From: Clostridia bacterium
GTDB taxonomy: Bacteria; Bacillota; Clostridia; Acetivibrionales; STF1-152
Direction of reading: 5' to 3'
NCBI GenBank assembly: GCA_028280575.1
Contig: JANQLN010000098.1
Location: 1 to 37,668, forward strand
DNA: 37,668 nucleotides
Within the stretch, counting starts at the first letter, position 1; each line of letters begins with the position of its first letter. Shown here one piece after another: positions 24,123 to 33,521 of the stretch. A model generated the notes under the pieces. It was not told the DNA's origin. It searched no databases and was given only the letters and a program-made list of their open reading frames with translations. The position numbers and the translations under genes are program-made.

Positions 24123-26102
24123 ATGATAAAACAAAAAAGTAAGCTGCAATATGATAACTCCAGTATTTCATCTTTGAAGGGAGCGGACCGTGTCAGATTA
24201 AGGCCCGGTGTAATATTCGGTTCCGACGGCCTGGAAGGGTGCCAGCATTCGGTTTTTGAAATATTGTCAAATTCAATTGACGAAGCCAGAGAAGGTCATG
24301 GAAGCCTTATTGAAGTGACCAGGTTTAAGGACAGGTCTATAATGATAAGGGACTGGGGAAGGGGAATACCCTTAGATTGGAATCCCAGGGAGGAAAGATA
24401 TAATTGGGAGCTTGTTTATTGTGAGCTTTATGCCGGCGGGAAATATCAAAACAACAGCGGAGAGAATTATGAGTTCAGCCTGGGACTCAACGGGCTGGGA
24501 GCCTGTGCTACCCAATACAGCTCCGAATATATGGACGTGACCGTATTCATGGGAGGCTGCAGGTATGACCTGCACTTTGAAAAAGGTATTATAAAGGGAG
24601 AATTGCAAAAAACCAGATGCAAATATGAGCATACGGGGACAATCCAAAAATGGAGACCTGACCTGGATGTGTTTACGGATATAAATATACCCCTTGCATA
24701 TTTTCAAAATATATTGAAAAAACAGGCAGTTGTCAATGCGGGACTTAAGTTCAGACTGGTAGACGAGGAAAGCGGGGAAGTTTTTGAATACAGTTATGAA
24801 AACGGAATTGTGGATTATATTTCAGAGATAAATGAAGATAAAGGCTTTACAGGAATACAGTTCTATGAGACAGATGTAAAAGGTAGGGACAGGGAGGACA
24901 AGCCTGAATACAAGGTTAAGCTGCAGATAGCATTTGGCTTTAACAATGAAAATAACTTGATAGAGTATTACCACAACTCCAGCTTTCTTGAGCATGGAGG
25001 CTCTCCCGACAGGGCGGTAAAAAATGCATTTGTATACGAGATTGACCGTTTTATAAAGGACGGAGGAAAATACAACAAAAATGAGTCCAAGATAACTTTT
25101 GGAGACATCCAGGACAGCCTTGTCCTGGTGACAAATTCCTTTTCCACCGTAACCAGCTATGAAAACCAGACAAAAAAAGCCATTAATAATAAATTTATCC
25201 AGGAAGCAATGACCGACTTCCTAAAACAGAAGCTTGAAATATATTTTATAGAAAATGAAGAAGAAAGGAATAAAATACTTGAACAGGTACTTGTCAATAA
25301 AAGAAGCAGGGAACAAGCCGAGAAAGCCAGGATAAACATTAAAAAGAAGTTAAGCGGGAATGTGGATATTTCCAACAGGGTGAAAAAGTTTGTTGACTGC
25401 AGGTCAAGGGATATGGAAAAGAGGGAATTGTATATAGTCGAAGGAGATTCCGCGCTTGGAGCCTGTAAGCTTGGGAGGGACGCAGAATTCCAGGCTATAA
25501 TACCTGTAAGGGGTAAAATTCTCAACTGCTTAAAGGCCAGCTATGAAGGTATTTTCAAAAATGATATAATTGTAGACCTTCTAAGAGTTCTGGGCTGTGG
25601 CGTGGAAATCAAGACAAAGCACAGCAAGGACCTGAGTACATTCGACATTGGCGGCCTTAAATGGAATAAGGTTATTATATGCACCGATGCCGATGTTGAC
25701 GGATTCCAGATAAGAACACTTATACTGGCTATGTTCTACAGGCTTGTTCCAACATTGATCAAAACCGGTAAGGTTTATATTGCAGAGTCTCCGCTGTTTG
25801 AAATAACGGCAAATAAAAAGACATATTTTGCATACAGCGACATGGAAAAGAGTGAAATGCTGAAAAAAATAAAGGGTAAATATGTAATACAGCGTTCAAA
25901 GGGATTGGGAGAAAACGAACCCGAAATGATGTGGCAAACCACTATGAACCCTGAGACAAGAAGACTGATAAGGGTATTGCCGGGTATATTGGAAACCGAC
26001 AGGAGCATGTTTGATATACTTTTAGGTGACAACCTCCAGGGAAGAAAGGATTTTATTGCAGAGAACGGACACAAATATATGGATATGATAGACGTATCGT
26101 AA
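24123..26102 (+). CDS. Divergent type IIA topoisomerase B subunit (ParE/GyrB-like)
   Basis: A 659-aa ATPase subunit. The GHKL ATPase keeps the catalytic Glu46 and Asn50 (FEILSNSIDEA) and QTK of the transducer lysine. The glycine loops deviate: RDWGRGIP where DDGRGIP is usual, and GLNGLGA where GLHGVGA is usual. The TOPRIM domain has EGDSALGA in place of the usual EGDSAGG, and an intact DADVDG. The C-terminus has RSKGLGENEPEMMWQTTMNP, as in ParE/GyrB. ParE is more likely than GyrB because the partner lacks a gyrase tail. The ATG has GAGAGGTG upstream. It forms an operon with the A subunit at 26143. Confidence 0.9.
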   Translation: MIKQKSKLQYDNSSISSLKGADRVRLRPGVIFGSDGLEGCQHSVFEILSNSIDEAREGHGSLIEVTRFKDRSIMIRDWGRGIPLDWNPREERYNWELVYCELYAGGKYQNNSGENYEFSLGLNGLGACATQYSSEYMDVTVFMGGCRYDLHFEKGIIKGELQKTRCKYEHTGTIQKWRPDLDVFTDINIPLAYFQNILKKQAVVNAGLKFRLVDEESGEVFEYSYENGIVDYISEINEDKGFTGIQFYETDVKGRDREDKPEYKVKLQIAFGFNNENNLIEYYHNSSFLEHGGSPDRAVKNAFVYEIDRFIKDGGKYNKNESKITFGDIQDSLVLVTNSFSTVTSYENQTKKAINNKFIQEAMTDFLKQKLEIYFIENEEERNKILEQVLVNKRSREQAEKARINIKKKLSGNVDISNRVKKFVDCRSRDMEKRELYIVEGDSALGACKLGRDAEFQAIIPVRGKILNCLKASYEGIFKNDIIVDLLRVLGCGVEIKTKHSKDLSTFDIGGLKWNKVIICTDADVDGFQIRTLILAMFYRLVPTLIKTGKVYIAESPLFEITANKKTYFAYSDMEKSEMLKKIKGKYVIQRSKGLGENEPEMMWQTTMNPETRRLIRVLPGILETDRSMFDILLGDNLQGRKDFIAENGHKYMDMIDVS

Positions 26103-26142
26103 AACATCCCGTGCCTGCATTTTAAGGAAAGGAGCAATTCTT

Positions 26143-28332
26143 ATGGCGGCTGGAAAAGCAATTGAACAATATGTAGACCAGACTCTGGAGAAAAATTATA
26201 TGCCTTATGCAATGAGTGTAATTGTATCCAGGGCACTTCCTGAGATAGACGGATTCAAGCCTTCTCACAGAAAGCTTTTGTACACTATGTATAAAATGGG
26301 CCTGCTTACGGGCTCTAGGACAAAATCAGCCAATGTGGTTGGGCAGACTATGAAGCTGAATCCCCATGGAGATTCGGCGATTTACGAAACATTGGTCAGG
26401 CTGACAAGGGGAAACAGTGCCCTTCTTCACTCTTATATCGACTCAAAGGGTAATTTTGGAAAGCATTATTCGAGGGATATGCATTATGCGGCACCAAGAT
26501 ATACGGAGGTTAAGCTGGATGGAATATGCTCCGAGCTGATTCGGGACCTGGACAAGGATACTGTTGATTTTATTGATAATTACGACGGCAGCATGAAAGA
26601 ACCCGTGCTTTTTCCAACCTCCTTTCCCAATATACTGGTAAATGCCAACCAGGGGATAGCCGTAGGTATGGCAAACAGCATATGCAGCTTTAACCTTACG
26701 GAGGTTTGTGACGCCGCTGTTGCATATATAAGGGACCCTGGGGCCGATATTAAAAAGTACCTTAAGAGTCCGGACTTTTCGACGGGAGGACAGCTGATAT
26801 ATAAGGAGTCTGAAATTGACAAAATATACAAATCAGGCAGAGGAAGCTTTAAAGTCAGGGCAAAATATAAATTTGACAGCAGGAACAATTGCATAGAGAT
26901 ATATGAAATTCCCTATACCACTACAAGTGAAGCTATAATAGATTCAATTATTGAACTTGTCAAATCAAATAGGATCAGGGAAATTGTAGATGTAAGAGAC
27001 GAAACCGACCTTAAGGGCATGAAGATAACTTTGGATTTACGAAAGAGTGCTAATCCGGATGAACTGATGAACAAGCTCTATAGGTTTACGTCCCTCCAGG
27101 ATTCCTTTAGCTGTAATTTTAACATATTAATTGACGGATATCCGCAGGTTTTAGGAGTTGGAGATATACTGAAGCACTGGCTGTCATTCCGTATCGGCTG
27201 CATAAGAAGACAGCTTCTTTACGATATAAATAAAAAAAGCGAAAAGCTCCATCTGCTCATAGGGCTTAAAAAAATACTGCTTGATATAGACAAGGCCATA
27301 GAAATAATCAGGAATACAAAACAGGACAAAGAGGTCATTCCCAATTTGATGGACGGCTTTGCCATTGACGAAAAGCAGGCTGAATATATAGCTGAAATAA
27401 AGCTGAGGAATTTGAACATGGAGTATGTTCTTGACAGGGTTTCTGAGGTAGACGGCCTTCGAAGCCAGATAGCCGATTTAAAAAGAATTCATGGAAGTGA
27501 AGAGAGTATAAAGAAGATAATAATAAAACAGCTTCATAATATAAAAAAGAGGTATGGAAAAGAAAGATTCACGGAAATAATCATGGAAGAGCATGTTGAA
27601 GAGTTTTCAAACGAGCAGCTTATCCAGGATTATAATCTTAAATTATTTTTAACAAGGCATAATTATCTCAAGAAAATATCCCTGGTGTCTTTAAGAGGTA
27701 AAAGTGACCAAAAACTTAAGGACGAGGATAAAATCATGCAGGAAATTGAGACCCATAATAAGGCGGATATATTGCTTTTCAGTGATAAGCATACGGTGTA
27801 TAAAGCCAGGATTTTTGAGCTGGAAGACTGTAAGGCAAGTGAATTAGGTGAATACCTGCCAAATATTCTAGGGCTTGATAATAATGAAAAGATTCTATAC
27901 ATGGTTGTAACAGATAATTATGAAGGCAATATGCTGTTTACTTTTGAAAATGGCAAATCGGCCAAAATTGAGCTTAAGAGCTATCAAACCAAAACCAACA
28001 GGAAAAAGCTTACCAATGCGTATTCCGATAAATCGGCGCTGATTGATATAAGATTTTTAAAAGAGGATGTTGAGCTTGCAGCTTTCAGTAATATCAACAA
28101 GGTTCTTATTTTTGACACTTCCAATATAAATGAGAAATCCACCAGGACCTCTCAAGGTGTCCAGGTTTTAAAGCCAAAGAGGGGAAGTAAAATGGTTAGG
28201 ATAAAGGCAATGGGGGAAACAGCCTTTAAAAATGGGGATTATTACAGGACAAAAAACGTTCCGGCTGTCGGAAGGTACCTATTGGAAGAAGATGAGAATA
28301 ATACACAGCTTGAGCTTATAGCAAAGCCTTGA
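26143..28332 (+). CDS. Divergent type IIA topoisomerase A subunit (ParC/GyrA-like)
   Basis: A 729-aa DNA breakage-reunion subunit. The N-terminal winged-helix part has SRALPEIDGFKPSHRKLLY, PHGDSAIYETLVRL (the quinolone-pocket region, with Ser78 and Glu82), and the catalytic Tyr120 in AAPRYTE. Tower and coiled-coil regions follow. The C-terminal ~230 residues form a degraded beta-pinwheel (ADILLFSDKHTVYKARI, MLFTFENGKSAKIEL) and I see no GyrA box. This favours a decatenase-type topoisomerase IV over a gyrase. AAAGGAG precedes the ATG, 40 bp after the B subunit. Confidence 0.9.
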   Translation: MAAGKAIEQYVDQTLEKNYMPYAMSVIVSRALPEIDGFKPSHRKLLYTMYKMGLLTGSRTKSANVVGQTMKLNPHGDSAIYETLVRLTRGNSALLHSYIDSKGNFGKHYSRDMHYAAPRYTEVKLDGICSELIRDLDKDTVDFIDNYDGSMKEPVLFPTSFPNILVNANQGIAVGMANSICSFNLTEVCDAAVAYIRDPGADIKKYLKSPDFSTGGQLIYKESEIDKIYKSGRGSFKVRAKYKFDSRNNCIEIYEIPYTTTSEAIIDSIIELVKSNRIREIVDVRDETDLKGMKITLDLRKSANPDELMNKLYRFTSLQDSFSCNFNILIDGYPQVLGVGDILKHWLSFRIGCIRRQLLYDINKKSEKLHLLIGLKKILLDIDKAIEIIRNTKQDKEVIPNLMDGFAIDEKQAEYIAEIKLRNLNMEYVLDRVSEVDGLRSQIADLKRIHGSEESIKKIIIKQLHNIKKRYGKERFTEIIMEEHVEEFSNEQLIQDYNLKLFLTRHNYLKKISLVSLRGKSDQKLKDEDKIMQEIETHNKADILLFSDKHTVYKARIFELEDCKASELGEYLPNILGLDNNEKILYMVVTDNYEGNMLFTFENGKSAKIELKSYQTKTNRKKLTNAYSDKSALIDIRFLKEDVELAAFSNINKVLIFDTSNINEKSTRTSQGVQVLKPKRGSKMVRIKAMGETAFKNGDYYRTKNVPAVGRYLLEEDENNTQLELIAKP

Positions 28333-28389
28333 TTTAAGCGTATATTCTAAATTTTGACCCGGTTTAATGTAAATTTTTTCAAAAAACGG

Positions 28390-28418
28390 TTTTCAAAAAG
28401 CAAATATTTTGATATTCT
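28390..28418 (+). promoter_or_regulatory. Possible promoter of tldDE
   Basis: TTTTCA (28390-28395), a 17-bp spacer, and TATTCT (28413-28418), about 38 nt before the tldD start. No terminator is visible after the topoisomerase gene, so read-through is also possible. Confidence 0.45.
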
Positions 28419-28455
28419 ATCATTAAGGTGATAAAAAAAGGATGGTGGATTAGTT

Positions 28456-29835
28456 GTGCATGACAGGGAAATGTTTATGAGTATTATTGATGAAGCACTT
28501 TCGTCGGGAGGAGACTTTGCCGAAATCTTTTTGGAGGACAGGGAAAACAACAGTATCAATATGGTTAACGACAAACTTGAAAATGCTGTTTCGGGAAGGG
28601 ACCAGGGAGCGGGAATCAGAGTTATTGACGGACTAAAAAGCATTTATGTATATACCAACGACACATCAAAGGAGGGCCTGGCCGAATGTGCAAAAAAGGC
28701 TGCCGGAGCTGTCGGCAAGGTCAGAATACAACAAAGTAGTGAGCTGGTTGAAGTAAATGTTCAAAACAGTCATGAGGTAATAAGTGCTCCGTCTTCTGTA
28801 AGCAATAAAAAAAAGGTTGAAGTGGTAAGGAAAGCATATGCGCGGGCTAAAGGCTACAGCGGGGAAATAATACAGGTATCGGTAGGATATGTGGACTCGG
28901 ACCAGAGGATATGGATTATGAATTCTGAAGGATATATGGCACATGACAGGAGGATAAGAACACGTCTTTATATACAATCTGTAGCCGGCAGCGGAAGTGA
29001 AAATCAAACAGGCTTTGAAGGACCGGGCATGTCAAAGGGCTTTGAAATGTTTGAGGAAATAGATGCTGAAAAACATGCGGAAGAAGCAAGCAGGACTGCC
29101 GTAACAATGCTGAATGCAAAAACCTGCCCGGCAGGAAGAATGCCGGTTGTTATCAATAACGGGTTCGGAGGAGTGATTTTTCATGAAGCATGCGGGCATT
29201 CACTTGAAGCAACCTCCGTTGCGAAGGGTAATTCGGTATTTTCCGGAAAGTTGGGTAAAAAAATTGCGTCTGAATGTGTTACTGCCTATGACAATGGAAC
29301 AATACCCAATGCCTGGGGTTCCATAAACATAGATGACGAAGGCTTTAAATCATGCAACAATATATTAATTGAAAATGGAATCCTTAAGAATTTCATGATA
29401 GACAGGCTTAATGGAAAGAGAATGGGGATGAAGCCCACCGGTAATTCCAGAAGGCAGTCTTACAGGTATGCTCCTACTTCAAGAATGACCAATACCTATA
29501 TTGCTTCAGGACAATCAGGCAGGGAAGAAATAATAAATTCCGTAAATGAAGGATTGTATGCCAAGAAAATGGGCGGGGGTTCGGTAAATCCTGCAACGGG
29601 TGAGTTCAATTTTGCTGTTGCGGAAGGGTATCTTATCAGGAACGGGAGCATTGACAAGCCGGTAAGGGGTGCGACTTTAATCGGAAAAGGTTCGGATATC
29701 CTTATGAAAATTGATATGGTCGGCAGTGAAGTGAAGCTTGGCCAGGGTATGTGCGGCTCAATCAGCGGCAGTGTTCCAACCAATGTTGGACAGCCCATAT
29801 TAAGAGTGAGTGAAATGACTGTGGGAGGAAGGTAG
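28456..29835 (+). CDS. tldD: TldD-family metalloprotease subunit
   Basis: 459 aa. The zinc-binding HExxxH motif is HEACGHSLE at His243-His248, and the conserved flanks are VVINNGFGGVIFHEA. The C-terminal part has FMIDRLNGKRMG, NTYIASGQSGREE and NFAVAEGYLIRNG. TldD pairs with TldE/PmbA to make a protease that trims unfolded peptides, including the leader peptides of ribosomal peptide natural products (microcin B17, YydF). The GTG start has GGTGG 7 nt upstream. No RiPP cluster is visible around it. Confidence 0.93.
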   Translation: MHDREMFMSIIDEALSSGGDFAEIFLEDRENNSINMVNDKLENAVSGRDQGAGIRVIDGLKSIYVYTNDTSKEGLAECAKKAAGAVGKVRIQQSSELVEVNVQNSHEVISAPSSVSNKKKVEVVRKAYARAKGYSGEIIQVSVGYVDSDQRIWIMNSEGYMAHDRRIRTRLYIQSVAGSGSENQTGFEGPGMSKGFEMFEEIDAEKHAEEASRTAVTMLNAKTCPAGRMPVVINNGFGGVIFHEACGHSLEATSVAKGNSVFSGKLGKKIASECVTAYDNGTIPNAWGSINIDDEGFKSCNNILIENGILKNFMIDRLNGKRMGMKPTGNSRRQSYRYAPTSRMTNTYIASGQSGREEIINSVNEGLYAKKMGGGSVNPATGEFNFAVAEGYLIRNGSIDKPVRGATLIGKGSDILMKIDMVGSEVKLGQGMCGSISGSVPTNVGQPILRVSEMTVGGR

Positions 29836-29841
29836 TAAATT

Positions 29842-31197
29842 ATGGATTATAAAAGGTTTAAATATGAGCTTTTTAAGGCCGCGCAAAAGCAGGGGTTTAA
29901 AGAGTTTGAGCTTTATTATACATCAGGAGGCTCATTGAGGGCAGGAGTGTTCAAAGGTGAGCTTGATACTTATGACTCCAATACATCGTGTGGTGCAGGG
30001 TTCCGGGGCAAGATAAACGGAAAAATGGGTTATGCCTATACGGAAATACTGGACGGGCGTTCGGTGGATATGCTGGTAACCCGTTCAAAAGAAAACGCTG
30101 AAATTACAGACGAAGGCGATGAAGAGTTTATATATATGGAAAAGGATACATATAAAACGATAAATGCATACAATCCCAAATTAGAAAGCATCAAGCCCAC
30201 GGATGTAATCGGTAAGGCCATGGATATGGAAAAAAGGGCTTTTGAATGTGACAGCAGGGTGGATAACGTAAGGGCATGCTCCGTAAGCCTCTACAAAGGA
30301 AGCACCAGGATATCCAATTCTTACGGATTGGATATGGAATATACCACAAACGGCGTATATGGATATGCCATACCTGTTGTCCGTTCTGGCGAAGATGTAA
30401 GGACTGCGGTCGCCTACAGGGTAGGAAGGCGGTACGAGCTTATAGACCCCAATGCCATAGCTGACGAAGCGGTTGAAAGGGCAATATCATACCTGGGTGC
30501 CGGCAGCGTTGACTCAGGCAGTTATAAAGCTGTTATTTGCAATGAAGCGGCAGCAGATATGCTTGATGTTTACTCGGGAATTTTTTCGGCGGAAAAGGTC
30601 CAGAAAGGATTGTCACTTTTAAAGGGAAAGCTGGGTGAAAAAGTAGCTTCCGGTATAGTTACCATAGTTGATAATCCGCTGATGGAAAACGGAATGTGCG
30701 GCGGCCCCTTTGACTGTGAAGGAGTGGCAACGGGGACTAAGGAAGTAGTAACCTGCGGAGTTCTCAATACATATCTTTATAATTTGAAAACAGCACATAA
30801 GGACGATGTGGGCTCAACAGGTAATGCGGCAAGGGGCTCATATTCTTCCAGGGTGGGAACGGCACCGTCCAATTTTTATATAAAGCCCGGTGATATTGGT
30901 TATGAGGAGCTGCTTGGTTACATGGATGACGGCCTTTTGATAACCGAGCTGGAAGGGCTTCATTCCGGTGCAAATGCGGTATCAGGAGATTTTTCCCTTG
31001 CAGCAAAGGGGTTTTTGGTAAAGTCGGGCAAAATGTCAAGTCCTGTGGAGCAGATAACTATTGCAGGCAACATTTTTGAGCTGTTAAAAAGTGTAACAAA
31101 AGTGGGAAATGACATCAAGTTCGGCTTCCCGTCACCGGGCGGGTGCTTCGGAAGCCCGTCGATACTAATAGATAAACTGTCTGTTGCAGGAAGATGA
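29842..31197 (+). CDS. tldE: TldE/PmbA-family metalloprotease subunit
   Basis: 451 aa, the non-catalytic partner of TldD. It lacks the HExxxH motif, as expected, and shows TldE-type segments such as GELDTYDSNTSCGAGFRG, VDNPLMENGMCGGPFDCEGV, NLKTAHKDDVGSTGNAARG and GLHSGANAVSGDFSLAAKG. GGAGGAAGG lies upstream of the ATG, which follows the tldD stop by 6 bp. The two form one transcription unit and a heterodimer. Confidence 0.93.
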   Translation: MDYKRFKYELFKAAQKQGFKEFELYYTSGGSLRAGVFKGELDTYDSNTSCGAGFRGKINGKMGYAYTEILDGRSVDMLVTRSKENAEITDEGDEEFIYMEKDTYKTINAYNPKLESIKPTDVIGKAMDMEKRAFECDSRVDNVRACSVSLYKGSTRISNSYGLDMEYTTNGVYGYAIPVVRSGEDVRTAVAYRVGRRYELIDPNAIADEAVERAISYLGAGSVDSGSYKAVICNEAAADMLDVYSGIFSAEKVQKGLSLLKGKLGEKVASGIVTIVDNPLMENGMCGGPFDCEGVATGTKEVVTCGVLNTYLYNLKTAHKDDVGSTGNAARGSYSSRVGTAPSNFYIKPGDIGYEELLGYMDDGLLITELEGLHSGANAVSGDFSLAAKGFLVKSGKMSSPVEQITIAGNIFELLKSVTKVGNDIKFGFPSPGGCFGSPSILIDKLSVAGR

Positions 31198-31207
31198 AAA
31201 GGTGTAT

Positions 31208-31235
31208 TGACAGGGGGATAGGATTCCCCTTGTCA
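31208..31235 (+). terminator. Stem-loop directly after tldE
   Basis: TGACAGGGGGA (31208-31218) pairs with TCCCCTTGTCA (31225-31235) with one G-U pair and a 6-nt loop. There is no T-run, so it is either a weak terminator or a 3'-end protecting hairpin. The following stretch to 31351 has no gene. Confidence 0.55.
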
Positions 31236-31351
31236 CCATATACAAATCAAAATCAAATTATAAGCAAATTCGATTATTTGAGTGGATCGGTTTCATATAA
31301 ATCTTTATTTGAATAGTTCTGGCAGGGCCTGTGGAAGGATAGATTATTTCT

Positions 31352-31744
31352 TTATCCCATAAACAAAATATTTAATTCATCAATATACTGTTTTTTACCA
31401 ATATACCATATATTGTTATATTTTATCCTATGCTGCAGGAATAATATTGAAGTAACTTTTGTTTTATTTTTATAATGAATTTTTATATTATATATCCACC
31501 CATTAATATCTTCTTGCTTACTCCTTTTATACTTTATATTATTTAGCAGTTCCTTTACTTTATTTATTTCTTCAATATTTTCAATTAATTTTTTATTATT
31601 TCCCCCTTCTTTAATAATTTCAATTTTTTCTATTTCTTCTGTATTAAAATGTATAGGATTTGACATATTTCTCTGTACTATAAATACTACAGCAATTAAC
31701 ATGAATATCAAAGTTAAGAGAATGAATTTTTTCTTTTGCTTCAT
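31352..31744 (-). CDS. Small membrane-anchored protein of unknown function (130 aa)
   Basis: I do not recognise it. The N-terminus is a signal-anchor or signal peptide (KQKKKFILLTLIFMLIAVVF) without a lipobox. The rest is a hydrophilic extracytoplasmic domain, Lys- and Asn-rich, with a helical stretch (TEEIEKIEIIKEGGNNKK) and a beta-rich C-terminus (YNIKIHYKNKTKVTSIL). The ATG at 31744 has AGAGGTG 5 nt upstream; the longer frame to 31789 starts inside the promoter. The DNA is clearly richer in A and T than its neighbours, which may mean recent acquisition or fast evolution. Confidence 0.7.
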   Translation of the reverse strand: MKQKKKFILLTLIFMLIAVVFIVQRNMSNPIHFNTEEIEKIEIIKEGGNNKKLIENIEEINKVKELLNNIKYKRSKQEDINGWIYNIKIHYKNKTKVTSILFLQHRIKYNNIWYIGKKQYIDELNILFMG

Positions 31745-31760
31745 TATAACACCTCTAATT

Positions 31761-31789
31761 TGTATAATAATGGAATAACATTGACGCAA
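31761..31789 (-). promoter_or_regulatory. Promoter of the 130-aa membrane protein gene
   Basis: On the minus strand, TTGCGT (31784-31789), a 17-bp spacer, and TATACA (31761-31766). This supports the ATG at 31744. Confidence 0.6.
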
Positions 31790-31885
31790 GGTTATTCAAA
31801 ATATCCATTAGTCATAGCTTTCCTATTCATTATAACAATATAATTTTAATAATTCCAATATGGTCTTGGAAAAGTACAGAAAGAC

Positions 31886-31914
31886 TTGATTACATCTTGA
31901 TTTTCATTTATTAT
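31886..31914 (+). promoter_or_regulatory. Sigma-A promoter of the ABC efflux operon
   Basis: TTGATT (31886-31891), a 17-bp spacer, and TATTAT (31909-31914). The leader to the ATPase start at 31986 is about 65 nt. A longer ORF beginning at 31917 would overlap the start region and lacks a ribosome site. Confidence 0.75.
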
Positions 31915-31985
31915 ATATGGTATGTAATACCTGTTTAAAAAGATTTGTTATATATAGTATTTTGCCGAATTATAAGGGGCTTAAG

Positions 31986-32753
31986 ATGGAACAAATTATT
32001 TCTATGAGTGGGTTAGGAAAAGTATACATAAACGGAAGGCTTCAGGTTGAGGCACTAAAGAATCTCACCCTGTCCATAGGCAGGGGAGAGCTTCTTTCCA
32101 TAATGGGGCCTTCCGGCTCGGGCAAATCTACACTTATGAATATTATCGGATGTCTTGACAGACTGACAACCGGCAGTTATATGCTTGATGATGTTGACAT
32201 ATCAGGTATGAATGATAATGAGCTTGCCCGTATCAGGAACCGTAAAATTGGTTTTGTGTTCCAGTCTTTTAATTTGCTTCCAAAAAAAACAGCACTTCAG
32301 AATGTTGAACTTCCAATGATATATGCAGGAACTGGAAAGAGCCACAGGCGCAAAAAAGCAGTTGACGCGCTTGAAAGGGTAGGGCTTTCGGACAGAATGG
32401 CCCATAGGCCTAATGAACTGTCGGGAGGGCAAAAGCAAAGAGTGGCAATAGCAAGGGCCCTTGTCAACAATCCTTCAATAGTACTGGCTGACGAGCCCAC
32501 AGGTAATCTGGACAGTGTTTCGGGTGAGGAAGTAATGGAGGTTTTCCAGGGGCTTAACAAAGAGGGGGTAACAATACTTGTAGTAACCCATGAAAGGGAG
32601 ATTGCCGAGCATACAAACCGGATAATAAGCTTCAGGGACGGATACCTGATTAAGGATGAAACAGTAGACAATCCTTTGGATGCTATTGCGGAAAAAAAGA
32701 AAAGGCTGGAACAGTCAAAAGCCGTTATAATGGAGGCGGGAGAAAATGATTGA
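31986..32753 (+). CDS. ABC transporter ATPase (MacB/LolD type)
   Basis: 255 aa. Walker A is MGPSGSGKSTLM, the signature is LSGGQKQR, Walker B is IVLADEPTGNLDS, and the H-loop is VVTHEREIAEHT. The DEPTGNLDS wording places it with MacB/LolD/FtsE-type ATPases that drive mechanotransmission or efflux rather than import. AAGGGG lies 6 nt before the ATG. It is first in a four-gene operon, and its end overlaps the Yip1 gene by 8 bp. The C-terminal ~30 residues extend past the usual end and are charged. Confidence 0.93.
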   Translation: MEQIISMSGLGKVYINGRLQVEALKNLTLSIGRGELLSIMGPSGSGKSTLMNIIGCLDRLTTGSYMLDDVDISGMNDNELARIRNRKIGFVFQSFNLLPKKTALQNVELPMIYAGTGKSHRRKKAVDALERVGLSDRMAHRPNELSGGQKQRVAIARALVNNPSIVLADEPTGNLDSVSGEEVMEVFQGLNKEGVTILVVTHEREIAEHTNRIISFRDGYLIKDETVDNPLDAIAEKKKRLEQSKAVIMEAGEND

Positions 32754-33495
32754 TACGGGTTATAAGGTGGATGAGAAAGAAAAGGTCAGGGAAATGGGCT
32801 TTTTAAAAAGGGTGCTTGGAATAGTGTTTTCACCGGGACAGGTAATGGAAAGGTTATCTGGAAAACCAAAGGTATTATTTCCCATTGTTGTTATGCTGGT
32901 GGCAATGCCATTACTGTATATTATAAGATTTCCCCTTTTTAAGGATTATACAAGGAATAGCATAGGCATGGGGATGGAAATATATAGCTCTACCACCGGA
33001 ATTGAGTATACACCTGAAATGATAGAACAAATGGTTGACCTGTATTCAAAAATACAGCTGGCAATAATACCTGTAGGTTTGCTTGTTGTATGGATACTGA
33101 GTTCACTGCTGCTGTTTGTAGCAATGAAGATTTTTAGGGGAAAAGGCAGTTATAAACAATACCTTTCGGTAACAGGATATGCTTATGTTATAACCATTTT
33201 GAGCATGCTGCTGACGTTTTTTGTATCATTTTTTACAGAAAGCCTGCACATGTTCATACCCCTTACAAGCTTAGCTGCTCTTTTTACCGGGACAGAAATC
33301 CAGGGTACTTTTATTTTTGGTATGTTAAAAGGTATTGAAGTATTTTCCATATGGCATTATGCAGTTATTGCTATCGGACTTAAATATGTAAGCAAGCTAA
33401 GCAGTACGAAGGTATACACCATAGTGGCGTGCTTATATGCGATAATAATTGTTATAAACGGTATGGGCGAAAAAATGACGGGGATGCTTTCATAA
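32746..33495 (+). CDS. Yip1-domain membrane protein in an ABC efflux operon
   Basis: 249 aa. The N-terminal soluble part has FLKRVLGIVFSPGQVMERL, a typical Yip1 opening, then about five membrane helices (for example VLFPIVVMLVAMPLLYII and YAYVITILSMLLTFFVSFF). The Yip1 superfamily spans membrane-trafficking and bacterial proteins with unclear roles. It is translationally coupled to the ATPase by an overlap and lies 26 bp before the HlyD-like gene, so it probably works with the transporter, perhaps as an accessory or assembly subunit. Confidence 0.8.
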   Translation: MIDTGYKVDEKEKVREMGFLKRVLGIVFSPGQVMERLSGKPKVLFPIVVMLVAMPLLYIIRFPLFKDYTRNSIGMGMEIYSSTTGIEYTPEMIEQMVDLYSKIQLAIIPVGLLVVWILSSLLLFVAMKIFRGKGSYKQYLSVTGYAYVITILSMLLTFFVSFFTESLHMFIPLTSLAALFTGTEIQGTFIFGMLKGIEVFSIWHYAVIAIGLKYVSKLSSTKVYTIVACLYAIIIVINGMGEKMTGMLS

Positions 33496-33521
33496 ATTGT
33501 ACAGTGTTCAGGGGGACGGAA

